NCBI GenBank assembly: GCA_001302245.1
Contig: LGYU01000013.1
Span: forward strand, 186,001 to 250,000
Direction: 5' to 3'
DNA: 64,000 bases
DNA from: Chitinophagaceae bacterium PMP191F
GTDB taxonomy: Bacteria; Bacteroidota; Bacteroidia; Chitinophagales; Chitinophagaceae
Part shown: positions 51,351 to 59,544 of the stretch, piece by piece
How positions within the stretch are numbered: position 1 is the stretch's first letter
Layout: every line of letters begins with the position of its first letter
Notes under the pieces: model-generated
Database searches by the model: none
Seen by the model: only the letters and a program-made list of their open reading frames with translations
What the model was told of the DNA's origin: nothing
Made by a program: the position numbers and the translations under genes

Positions 51351-53849
51351 ATGAAAAAGCTCCTTTTTGCTACAGTGTGTTTATCAATAGCTTCATTAAC
51401 TGCTATTTCCCAGAACACACCTGTAGCCAAAGCCAATTATCAGTTGGCAGCCCGCTTTTCGCCTAAAAAACTAGATAAGATGGTATTCAGTACCTCAGTA
51501 GATCCGCACTGGCTGAAAAAGTCGGAGCGGTTCTGGTATGTGTATGAAACCAGTGAAGGAAAAAAATGGTATATCGTAGATCCTGCCAAGGCTTCTAAGC
51601 AGATCATGTTTGACAACGCAGCCATGGCAGAAAAATTGAGTCTGCTGGTAAAAGATCCCTTTGATGCACAACATCTTGGTATTGAGAACCTGAAATTTGT
51701 AAAAGACGAGAACATCATTCAGTTTGAAGTAAGAAGCACTGAAGAAGTAGAAAAGAAAGATACTACAGCCAAAAAAGGTAGTCCAGCTGCCAAAGAAAAA
51801 GAAAAGAAAACCTTTTACCTGGAATACAACCTGCAAACCGGTGAGCTGACAGAGCTGAAAGATTTTAAAAAGCCAAAACCCCGTCCGGCATGGGCTTCTA
51901 TAGCACCCAACAAACAGTGGGTTGTTTTTTCACGCAACTACAATCTGTACTGGATGGATAGCACTAACTACAACAAAGCAGTACAGAACGAAGACGACAG
52001 TACTATTGTAGAACACCAGTTTACAACAGATGGTGTTGAATACTACAGCTATGGTGGCGGTGGTGGTAATGAAACCAACGTTGACAAAGAAAAAAACAAG
52101 AACAAACGTAAGTCAGTGTACCTTTTATGGTCACCCGATTCCAGATGGTTTACCCTTACACGTACCGACTCACGCAAGGTGAAAGATCTGTGGGTGATCA
52201 ACAATATTGCAGAGCCGCGCCCTACACTGGAAACCTATAAATACCAGATGCCGGGCGAAGCAGAAGCGCCGATCGACGAATTCCTGTTGTTTGACTTTAC
52301 CAATAAAACCAAAAGGATCATCAATGCCAACCAGTACAAGAACCAGACGATCTCTTTCTGGAGCAAACCTGTACTGGAAAAAGAACGCGATGATGATTTC
52401 CGTGCGGCTATCTGGCTGGGAACAAATGATAAATTCTATTTCACCCGTACCAGCCGCGATCTGAAACGCATAGATGTTTGCCTGGTAGATGTTGCTACAG
52501 CCGGTGTAAAAGTGCTGATTGAAGAAAAACTGAACACCTATGTGGAAATCCGCAGGCTGGCATTGATAAACGAAGGAAAAGAACTGGTGCATTGGAGTGA
52601 ACGCAATGGCTGGGCACATTTTTATCTGTATGATGAAAATGGCAAGCTGAAAAATGCTATTACCACCGGTGCTTTCCATTGTGAAGATGTGGTAGGCATT
52701 GATGAAAAAGCCCGCATATTGTATTTTACAGGCAATGGCCGCGAAAACAATGAGGATCCATATTACCTGCATTTATACCGTGTAAATCTTGACGGCAGCG
52801 GTATGAAATTGCTGAATCCTGGTGATTATGACAATCCTAATCCCGGTATGAATGATGCCTGCCAGTTTATTGTAAATAATTTCTCCCGTGTAAACACAGT
52901 TCCTAAATCAATCCTGTACGATAATACTGGCAGAAAGATCATGGACCTGGAAACGGCCGATCTCAGTCGCCTGTTTGAAGCCGGTTACAAATTCCCGCAG
53001 CCATTTAAAGTAAAGGCTGATGATGGAATTACTGATCTGTATGGTGTGATGTATAAGCCTTATGATTTTGATTCTACCAAAAAGTATCCCATCATTGAAT
53101 ATGTATATCCCGGCCCGCAAACAGAAGCTGTAAATAAATCATTCAGCCGTGGAGCTGACAGAACAGATCGCCTGGCACAGTTTGGTTTCATTGTAATTAC
53201 TGTGGGCAACCGGGGTGGCAACCCCGCGCGTTCTAAATGGTATCATAACTATGGCTATGGTAATCTGCGCGATTATGGTCTGGCTGATAAAAAAGCTGCA
53301 GCAGAACAACTGGCTGACCGCTATTCATTCATTGATATCAGTCGTGTAGGTATTCATGGTCACAGCGGTGGTGGTTTTATGTCAACTGCTGCTATGCTGG
53401 TATATCCTGACTTCTTTAAAGTGGCTGTATCTTCTTCTGGTAACCACGAGAATAATATTTACAATCGTTGGTGGAGTGAAAAACACCATGGTGTAAAAGA
53501 GAATATAAATGATAAAGGCGACACCAGTTTTCTGTACAGCATTGAAAAAAACTCTGATCTTGCCAAAAACCTGAAAGGACATCTGATGCTGACCACAGGA
53601 GATATTGATAATAATGTACATCCTGCCAATACCATCCGTATGGCCAATGCATTCATAAAAGCCAACAAACGGTTTGACTTTGTGATACTACCTGGTCAGC
53701 GTCATGCTTATGGAGAAATGTCTGAATATTTCTTCTGGACACTGGGCGACTACTATTCCAAATACTTGCTGGGTGATTTCTCGCAACCTGTAGATATTAT
53801 GGAAATGAACAGGGAAATAGAACAGACCGGTAATAAAGCAAGAAGGTAA
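51351..53849 (+). CDS. S9-family peptidase (dipeptidyl-peptidase IV-like)
   Basis: 832 residues from ATG 51351 (MKKLLFATVCLSI), with a signal peptide ending near TAISQN. The beta-propeller half spans about 60-560, and the alpha/beta-hydrolase domain follows with the nucleophile S672 in IHGHSGGGFMS, then LTTGDIDNNVHPANT (Asp) and GQRHAYGE (His). The nucleophile elbow GHSGGG differs from the usual DPP-IV GWSYGG. A charged insertion rich in Lys/Glu (KKGSPAAKEKEKK) lies near residue 145. The enzyme likely trims exported or imported peptides in the periplasm. A 17-bp-stem terminator follows. Confidence 0.9.
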   Translation: MKKLLFATVCLSIASLTAISQNTPVAKANYQLAARFSPKKLDKMVFSTSVDPHWLKKSERFWYVYETSEGKKWYIVDPAKASKQIMFDNAAMAEKLSLLVKDPFDAQHLGIENLKFVKDENIIQFEVRSTEEVEKKDTTAKKGSPAAKEKEKKTFYLEYNLQTGELTELKDFKKPKPRPAWASIAPNKQWVVFSRNYNLYWMDSTNYNKAVQNEDDSTIVEHQFTTDGVEYYSYGGGGGNETNVDKEKNKNKRKSVYLLWSPDSRWFTLTRTDSRKVKDLWVINNIAEPRPTLETYKYQMPGEAEAPIDEFLLFDFTNKTKRIINANQYKNQTISFWSKPVLEKERDDDFRAAIWLGTNDKFYFTRTSRDLKRIDVCLVDVATAGVKVLIEEKLNTYVEIRRLALINEGKELVHWSERNGWAHFYLYDENGKLKNAITTGAFHCEDVVGIDEKARILYFTGNGRENNEDPYYLHLYRVNLDGSGMKLLNPGDYDNPNPGMNDACQFIVNNFSRVNTVPKSILYDNTGRKIMDLETADLSRLFEAGYKFPQPFKVKADDGITDLYGVMYKPYDFDSTKKYPIIEYVYPGPQTEAVNKSFSRGADRTDRLAQFGFIVITVGNRGGNPARSKWYHNYGYGNLRDYGLADKKAAAEQLADRYSFIDISRVGIHGHSGGGFMSTAAMLVYPDFFKVAVSSSGNHENNIYNRWWSEKHHGVKENINDKGDTSFLYSIEKNSDLAKNLKGHLMLTTGDIDNNVHPANTIRMANAFIKANKRFDFVILPGQRHAYGEMSEYFFWTLGDYYSKYLLGDFSQPVDIMEMNREIEQTGNKARR

Positions 53850-53895
53850 ACACTGATTTCGCTCTGATTATGTTAAATGATCAGCATAGATTATC

Positions 53896-53936
53896 AATAA
53901 AAATCCCGCTGGTATTATGCCAGCGGGATTTTTATT
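53896..53936 (+). terminator. Intrinsic terminator after S9 peptidase
   Basis: Perfect 17-bp stem (AATAAAAATCCCGCTGG with its complement) around loop TATTATG, with T-run. It is symmetric, so it could also act on minus-strand transcripts from 54123. Confidence 0.9.
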
Positions 53937-54122
53937 GGCCCTAATACTTTCTCTTATAAAAACGGGATCACCTCATTGCTGAAGCTTTCCCGTTTGTAGA
54001 GAGTCTTTCGACTCTGCTGACTGCAAACAAGTGGAGTAGATATCTGTAATATTATTGGTATTGAGTGGTGGTTATTAATGTACAACTGATCGCTCTCCAC
54101 AGATTCTGCTCACTGCTTTTGC

Positions 54123-55100
54123 TTAGATGCTTTTTTCTTTCTTTTTGCTTTTAGTGTTATTTTCCAGCGAAAGGTTGTTGCCGATGGTTACCTGCGTAAA
54201 TTCTGATTTTACTTTGATCTTTGCTGAACCATTGCCATTGGTAGCTGTATAGATATGATCAAATACAGGTCCCGGATCTTCTTTTTCTTTGGTAAATTTG
54301 ATGCCGCCCCTGTTCTTCAGTTCTGCATAGCTTGTTTTTACGTTGAAGCTGGCATTGATGTTGTCGGCAACATTCATTTGCACATCACCGTATTCACATT
54401 TCAGATCAAGATTTTTAATATCATTGTCCACACCCACTTTTATCTGGCAATAACCGGAGTATACCTGTACATTGCCGGATATGTTCCTGATAGACGCACT
54501 ACCATATTCCAGGTTCACTTTGCCATTGTTGATGCCACCGAGGCTGGCAGAACCATAGGTTGCCGTGATCGATTTTACGTTTGATAGTACACCGGTTGTC
54601 AGCGAGCCATATTCGTGCGAGATCTCAATAGGTCCTTTGAAATCCGCAATATTGGTACTGCCAAACTGCATGTTTACATACAATGGGTTAGGGGAGGGCA
54701 TATATACCACATAACTGATGACCCTGTTCTCACTGGAACGTGATCCGTTATTCCTTCTTCTGCTCACATCACCGATCTGGGTTCTAAAATAAACACCGTT
54801 GCTGTTCTTACCATCTTCAATAGAGATAGCGTTCAGCACACTGCGTGCATATTGCTCATCATCAGAACTAACCGAAATCGTTACTTCAGCTTTGACCTCA
54901 TTTTTATCCCAGGTATGAATGGTCAGTTCGCCGTACTGGTGATTGATAGACACTTTTTCATTGCTGCCCAGGCTGTACGATTTGCTGTACGTTTTTTTCA
55001 GCTCAATCATGGGGCCTTCTTCGGTGGCCATAGCCTCGCCGGATATAGCCAGCACTGCTATTACAAAGATTGCTTTATATGCTTTTCGTATTGCTTTCAT
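54123..55100 (-). CDS. DUF4097-type exported beta-repeat protein
   Basis: About 325 residues from MKAIRKAYKAIF (55100), with a signal peptide ending near GEAMA. The mature protein consists of repeated short beta strands with Gly/Ser/Asn turns (EISHEYGSLTTG, ITATYGSASLGG, VNLEYGSASIRN, LKCEYGDVQMN), recurring about every 18-22 residues, typical of the DUF4097 beta-solenoid family. The tail is basic (NTKSKKKEKSI). It overlaps the anti-sigma-like gene by 26 bp and is the third gene of an ECF sigma operon, so it is probably an envelope-stress output or sensor component; that is inference. Confidence 0.8.
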   Translation of the reverse strand: MKAIRKAYKAIFVIAVLAISGEAMATEEGPMIELKKTYSKSYSLGSNEKVSINHQYGELTIHTWDKNEVKAEVTISVSSDDEQYARSVLNAISIEDGKNSNGVYFRTQIGDVSRRRNNGSRSSENRVISYVVYMPSPNPLYVNMQFGSTNIADFKGPIEISHEYGSLTTGVLSNVKSITATYGSASLGGINNGKVNLEYGSASIRNISGNVQVYSGYCQIKVGVDNDIKNLDLKCEYGDVQMNVADNINASFNVKTSYAELKNRGGIKFTKEKEDPGPVFDHIYTATNGNGSAKIKVKSEFTQVTIGNNLSLENNTKSKKKEKSI

Positions 55101-55671
55101 GGTCATTATTTTTTACCTCTTTTACATTTTGAATAACCTGTAGCTGACGATTGAGAAGTTCAGTCTGCAGTCTGAGATTCATGATCATAGCTTCCAGTAA
55201 TTGTTCGCGATTGGGATTATCGGGCAACTCTTTTTTCAGAGAGTTGTAAGAGCTATCCAGTTTATTGATATCTGTCACAAACTGCTGATACAGTTCAGGG
55301 TGATCTTTACTCATGTTCTCCAGTTCCTGTTGTTTCAGTTCGATCAGCCTGGTAAAGTGATATACTTCTTCAGCCTGTTGCGGGTTGATCTCTTTGATCA
55401 GTTTACGGGTACTGGAATCTTCAGGTGCATTTGTTTGTGCCGTCATTTCTGGTTTGGGAGATTTGCTGGTAGCAATATGAAATACTCCGATACCAGCCAG
55501 TATTACAACAGCAGCAGCCACACTCCATTTGAGATATTTCATGGCTATAACTTTCCCTTTTTCTGCAGGTGGTTGCAACTGTTGCTCCAGCTTTTTCCAG
55601 ATCTGTTCACTGGGTTCTGCATTATCAAATGCATCGCGGTTATCACGCATAAATTGTTCAAAACGACTCAT
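55075..55671 (-). CDS. Putative anti-sigma factor, single-pass membrane protein
   Basis: 198 residues. The N-terminal cytoplasmic part (MSRFEQFMRDNRDAFDNAEP, WKKLEQQLQPP) is typical of small Bacteroidota anti-sigma proteins. One membrane helix lies at about 49-68 (WSVAAAVVILAGIGVFHIAT), and the periplasmic helical domain has predicted coiled coil (IELKQQELENMSKDHPELYQ). It overlaps the sigma gene by 4 bp (ATGA) and the DUF4097 gene by 26 bp, so all three are coupled. Assigned by position and architecture rather than by a named family. Confidence 0.75.
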   Translation of the reverse strand: MSRFEQFMRDNRDAFDNAEPSEQIWKKLEQQLQPPAEKGKVIAMKYLKWSVAAAVVILAGIGVFHIATSKSPKPEMTAQTNAPEDSSTRKLIKEINPQQAEEVYHFTRLIELKQQELENMSKDHPELYQQFVTDINKLDSSYNSLKKELPDNPNREQLLEAMIMNLRLQTELLNRQLQVIQNVKEVKNNDHESNTKSI

Positions 55672-56225
55672 GCTAATCCTCCTTGTTTCAATAGGTTTAA
55701 TAATTTTTGTTTGGCACGTACATATTGCGTACGCACAGTGTTGTGTGAAATACCAAGTATACCTGCAATCTCTTCCTGGTCATACCCTTCCAGCAGGTAC
55801 AGGCTTACTACGGCACGGTAACCATCGGGCAACCGCGATATAGCGTTTTTCACGGCTTCTACTTTGTATTGCAGCGCTTCTTCATCCGGGCTCTCCTCTT
55901 CCGGAAAATCATGTTTGCCATTTTCTTCCAGTTCTACCAGTGCCATTTTACGCTTACGCAATACGTTGATTGATTTGTTCACTACGATCTTTTTCAGCCA
56001 TGCGCCGAAAGTAGACCGGTAGTTAAAATCGTTTAAAGAACGGAAGGCATCCAGGAAAGCTTCCTGCATAACATCTTCCGCGTCTGCGGGATTGTTCACA
56101 ATCCGAAGGCTGGTGTTGTACATCGCCTTCACATATTGCCGGTAGAGGAGTTCATAACTGGGGCTATGCCCTTGTTTACACCGTTCTACCAATTCATCCC
56201 GGACTAAGTTTGCAGTCAGCTCCAA
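55668..56225 (-). CDS. ECF RNA polymerase sigma factor
   Basis: 185 residues. Region 2 (SYELLYRQYVKAMYNTSLRI, NNPADAEDVMQEAFLDAFRS) and region 4 (AISRLPDGYRAVVSLYLLEG, QEEIAGILGISHNTVRTQY) are clear. A Glu/Asp-rich linker (KHDFPEEESPDEEALQY) separates them. It heads a tightly coupled three-gene operon with a membrane anti-sigma candidate and a DUF4097 exported protein. It is therefore likely envelope-responsive, unlike the FecI-like sigma factor at 42998. Confidence 0.93.
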   Translation of the reverse strand: MELTANLVRDELVERCKQGHSPSYELLYRQYVKAMYNTSLRIVNNPADAEDVMQEAFLDAFRSLNDFNYRSTFGAWLKKIVVNKSINVLRKRKMALVELEENGKHDFPEEESPDEEALQYKVEAVKNAISRLPDGYRAVVSLYLLEGYDQEEIAGILGISHNTVRTQYVRAKQKLLNLLKQGGLA

Positions 56226-56412
56226 AATGATTGTTTTTAATGTTGTTCAATATAAGAGACCCGTCTTACAACCGCATGTTGCATGCCGGCAGAATTTTTT
56301 TTAATATAATTGAACCTTTGAGTGTTATGAAGCCATATCCGTCCATTTATCTGGCGTCTTCCCCGCTTCTTTTTCTTACATTAGCAGCACATTTTTCATA
56401 AACCTCGTTATT

Positions 56413-57597
56413 ATGGCTGCCCGCACCGATTTGTTTGTCAGTCCCGATTATTTTGCCCTCGATGAATTGCTGACCGAAGAACAGCGACTGGTTCGTGAAT
56501 CTGTCCGCAATTATGTAAAAAAAGAAATCTCACCCGTTATTGAAGATTATGCCCAGAAAGCCGAATTTCCACAACACATTGTAAAACAATTAGGTGAGTT
56601 GGGATGTTTTGGTCCTACCATCCCTGTCGAATATGGCGGTGGCGGGCTGGATTATATCAGTTACGGCCTGATGATGCAGGAACTGGAAAGGGGTGACAGC
56701 GGGGTGCGTTCCACCGCTTCCGTACAGGGATCACTGGTGATGTTCCCCATTTACGAGTACGGCAGCGAAGCGCAGCGTAAAAAATACCTGCCCAAACTGG
56801 CCAGCGGTGAATGGCTGGGATGTTTTGGATTAACGGAGCCCGATCATGGTTCAAATCCTGTCGGTATGCTTACCAATATCAAAGATGCCGGTGATCATGT
56901 GATATTGAATGGTGCCAAAATGTGGATCAGCAATGCGCCGTTTTCGCAGGTGGCTGTGGTATGGGCTAAAGATGAGCAGGGTGATATACGTGGCGTGATT
57001 GTAGAACGTGGTATGGAAGGATTTTCCACGCCCACCACGCATGGAAAATGGAGCCTGCGGGCTTCTGCTACCGGCGAACTGGTATTTGACAATGTAAAAG
57101 TGCCCAAAGAAAATATCCTGCCCAATGCAAAAGGACTGAAAGGGCCATTAGGATGTCTTACCAAAGCACGGTATGGCATTGCCTGGGGTGCTGTAGGTGC
57201 GGCCATGGATTGTTATGATACGGCATTGCGCTATTCACAGGAACGTGTACAGTTTGACAGACCGATAGGAGGTTTCCAGTTGCAACAGAAAAAACTGGCT
57301 GAAATGATCACCGAGATCACCAAGGCACAGCTACTGAACTGGCGCCTGGGTGTGCTGATGAACGAAAAAAAGGTCACTCCCCAACAGGTAAGTATGGCCA
57401 AACGCAACGGGTGTGAAATAGCGGCCAATATTGCACGCGATGCACGCCAGATGCTGGGTGGTATGGGTATTACCGGCGAATATTCAGTAATGCGCCACAT
57501 GATGAACCTGGAAAGTGTAATTACTTACGAAGGCACGCATGACATACATTTGCTGATCACCGGAATGGATGTAACTGGATTTAATGCTTTTAAGTAA
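56413..57597 (+). CDS. Acyl-CoA dehydrogenase, glutaryl-CoA dehydrogenase type
   Basis: 394-residue flavoenzyme with the glutaryl-CoA dehydrogenase pattern: ERGDSGVRSTASVQGSLVM, GCFGLTEPDHGSNP (FAD/substrate), KMWISNAPFSQVAVVWAK, and the catalytic-base motif ESVITYEGTHDIH. Glutaryl-CoA dehydrogenase oxidatively decarboxylates glutaryl-CoA to crotonyl-CoA in lysine and tryptophan degradation. The decarboxylation-specific residues cannot be certified by eye, so a related short/medium-chain dehydrogenase is possible. It is monocistronic; the 543-bp gap downstream contains a decayed gene. Confidence 0.9.
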   Translation: MAARTDLFVSPDYFALDELLTEEQRLVRESVRNYVKKEISPVIEDYAQKAEFPQHIVKQLGELGCFGPTIPVEYGGGGLDYISYGLMMQELERGDSGVRSTASVQGSLVMFPIYEYGSEAQRKKYLPKLASGEWLGCFGLTEPDHGSNPVGMLTNIKDAGDHVILNGAKMWISNAPFSQVAVVWAKDEQGDIRGVIVERGMEGFSTPTTHGKWSLRASATGELVFDNVKVPKENILPNAKGLKGPLGCLTKARYGIAWGAVGAAMDCYDTALRYSQERVQFDRPIGGFQLQQKKLAEMITEITKAQLLNWRLGVLMNEKKVTPQQVSMAKRNGCEIAANIARDARQMLGGMGITGEYSVMRHMMNLESVITYEGTHDIHLLITGMDVTGFNAFK

Positions 57598-57665
57598 CCC
57601 GAAGCCGGAACTCTGAAATACGAGGTCTAAAGGTGCTGATTTAGTAGAATACTTTATTCAACTAA

Positions 57666-58037
57666 ATGATGGAGAATTATCAGGACGGTTTTTGATCTTG
57701 AGATATTCAGAATCTCCTATGGTTTTGCTATGGAGATTTTTTGGTTGACGAGAGATTTTCCGAAAGAAGAAAAATATTCGCTTACGGACCAGGTGATACA
57801 TGCTTCAAGATTTGTTGTTGTTAATGTTGAGGAAGGATGGGGCAAAAAGAAATATGAAAATAAATTTAAAAGGCATCAGGTATATTCTATTTGATCTTTG
57901 GAAGAAATAAAAATATGGTTATTATTTGCAAAAGATTGTGGGTATATCAATGCAGAGCATATAGCCGGTGTTGCCTGAAGTATGATGAAATAGGGGCAAA
58001 GCTTTACAGGTTGTTTGAAACCTGGAAGACTTATTAA
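57666..58037 (+). pseudogene. Decayed S23/four-helix-bundle family gene (stops and frameshifts)
   Basis: ATG 57666 (MMENYQDGF) stops at once unless one base is removed from the T5 run at 57689-57693. After that shift the reading DLEIFRISYGFAMEIFWLT, FPKEEKYSLTDQVIHASRF, VNVEEGWGKKKYE matches the S23/four-helix-bundle family. The frame is then broken by TGA at 57892-57894 (before SLEEIKIWLLFAKDCGYI) and by TGA 57976 plus a second shift (before YDEIGAKLYRLFETWK). It ends at TAA 58035-58037. All four helices are recognisable in order, so this is a former complete gene with at least four lesions. It belongs to a different subfamily from the copy at 2422. Confidence 0.8.
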
Positions 58038-58140
58038 TGCAAGGACTTTATTTCAGACAATATTATTGGGCCGCAGTACCGCAAATTTTTCAGGGTGCTG
58101 ATCTCAGACTTCTGATTTCAGACCTCATACATTATGCATT

Positions 58141-58650
58141 ATGAGAATTTTCTTAATAGGCTTCATGGGGTCGGGCAAAACGCACTGGGGTAAACAACTG
58201 GCCCACAGGCTGCAATTGCCATTTTATGACCTGGATGAAGTGATTGTGCAACAGGAAGACCGTTCGGTGACAGAGATATTTGCCGATTGTGGGGAAGAAT
58301 ATTTCCGTTTGTTGGAAAAACAGACACTGGAAAAACTGGTAGACAGCAATGTATCCATGGTATTGTCATGCGGCGGTGGTACGCCCTGTTTTTTCAATAA
58401 CATTGAATACATGAAAAAGTACGGCACAGTAGTTTGGCTCAATACACAGGTAGATGTATTGCTGACGCGTTTGCTGCGCGAAAAACCACAGCGTCCGCTG
58501 ATAAAGGATATTACAGACGATGATCTGCGTATCTATATTATCCGCAAGCTCAATGAAAGAAGAATGTACTACGAACAGGCAGATGTTATCTTTGATAAAG
58601 AAGATGGCATTTCAATGAACGAATTTATTCAAACTGTACTCCATGCATAA
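58141..58650 (+). CDS. aroK: Shikimate kinase
   Basis: Phosphorylates shikimate in aromatic amino acid synthesis. 169 residues. Walker A GFMGSGKTHWGK at 7-18, the shikimate-binding FYDLDEVIVQQEDRSVTEIF, SCGGGTPC, and the lid RLLREKPQRPLI are all present. The ATG at 58141 lies inside a CATTATGCATTATG repeat. Its 3' end overlaps the DUF423 gene by 8 bp, so the two are coupled. Confidence 0.95.
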   Translation: MRIFLIGFMGSGKTHWGKQLAHRLQLPFYDLDEVIVQQEDRSVTEIFADCGEEYFRLLEKQTLEKLVDSNVSMVLSCGGGTPCFFNNIEYMKKYGTVVWLNTQVDVLLTRLLREKPQRPLIKDITDDDLRIYIIRKLNERRMYYEQADVIFDKEDGISMNEFIQTVLHA

Positions 58651-59038
58651 AGGATTTTTAAGAGCTGCAGCCTTCCTGGGCGCGTTGGCTGTAATATTGG
58701 GTGCTTTTGGCGCACATGGGTTAAAAAAATATGTTGGCCCCGATGTGATCACTACTTTTGAAACAGGCGTACGTTACCAGTTCTATCATGTATTTGCATT
58801 GCTGGCCATTGGTATCCTTTCAGAAAAATTTTCCAATAAATTACTGATATACGCGGGAAAGTGTTGTATTACAGGTATCATATTATTCTCCGGTTCGCTG
58901 TACCTGATGACGGTTTTCAATGCCACTAATATTGTAGGCATCCGCGGAATAGGTATTGTAACGCCCATCGGTGGCGTATTCTTCATTGCCGCATGGTTAC
59001 TGCTATTGGCTGGAATTTCGAAGAAAGCCAATACCTAA
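58643..59038 (+). CDS. DUF423 membrane protein
   Basis: 131-residue inner-membrane protein with four helices. The N-terminal family signature LGALAVILGAFGAHGLKKYV is followed by FETGVRYQFYHVFALLAIGI and the closing TPIGGVFFIAAWLLLLAGI. DUF423 (YgdD-like) proteins are widespread with no assigned activity. It overlaps aroK by 8 bp. The last codons (KKANT) merge into a repeat-like string CCAATACCTAACTGCTAATGCC. Confidence 0.9.
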   Translation: MHKGFLRAAAFLGALAVILGAFGAHGLKKYVGPDVITTFETGVRYQFYHVFALLAIGILSEKFSNKLLIYAGKCCITGIILFSGSLYLMTVFNATNIVGIRGIGIVTPIGGVFFIAAWLLLLAGISKKANT

Positions 59039-59055
59039 CTGCTAATGCCTGTTAT

Positions 59056-59505
59056 TCATTCTTTCTCAAACTTCATAACACTACGGTTTAAGCAACTGAT
59101 GGAAAGGTTACCTGTTGAGTCAATTTTGTAGTTAGTCGCCAGGGTAATATTGTACAGAAACTGTTTATCCCAGTCGGCAAGAGCTCCTGGGCCGTTCAAA
59201 GAAGATACAATGGATAGCCAGGGAACGCTGAATGATTGAAGCGCATTGATGGTAAAATCTCCGTAGGCTGAAGACTGGGTGAGCGTGGCACTCATTTTAC
59301 CACTGGTGGAATTCAGAAACGCGATCTTCACATTGATATCACGCTGCAGACCTGCCGGCCTGGTAATAGTTGTTGTATCATTTTTGATGGAAATCATTTT
59401 CCAGTTGCCTGACAGTTTACTATCGACAGGAGGGTCGGTCGTTTCCTTTTTACAGGAAAAACCGATGGCGGCTACAAACATCAACAAGGTAAAATAACGC
59501 TTCAT
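59056..59505 (-). CDS. Putative lipoprotein
   Basis: 149 residues with signal and lipobox MKRYFTLLMFVAAIGFSCKK (Cys18), so it is probably an outer-membrane or periplasmic-facing lipoprotein. The mature part (LSGNWKMISIKNDTTT, closing LNRSVMKFEKE) looks like the lipocalin-like small domains common in Bacteroidota lipoproteins. The function is unknown. It lies 39 bp downstream of the histidine kinase gene on the same strand and may be cotranscribed with it. Confidence 0.78.
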   Translation of the reverse strand: MKRYFTLLMFVAAIGFSCKKETTDPPVDSKLSGNWKMISIKNDTTTITRPAGLQRDINVKIAFLNSTSGKMSATLTQSSAYGDFTINALQSFSVPWLSIVSSLNGPGALADWDKQFLYNITLATNYKIDSTGNLSISCLNRSVMKFEKE

Positions 59506-59544
59506 TGCCCGGGATTCAGCAATAAAAAGTTAGGTTTTGCTCAG

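Noticed and set aside
52170-52772. 200-codon minus-strand ORF opposite the S9 peptidase
   Set aside because: Shadow of the propeller part of the peptidase; no family features.
55201-55821. 206-codon plus-strand ORF opposite the anti-sigma gene
   Set aside because: Covers two overlapping, well supported minus-strand genes; Phe/Cys-rich shadow composition.
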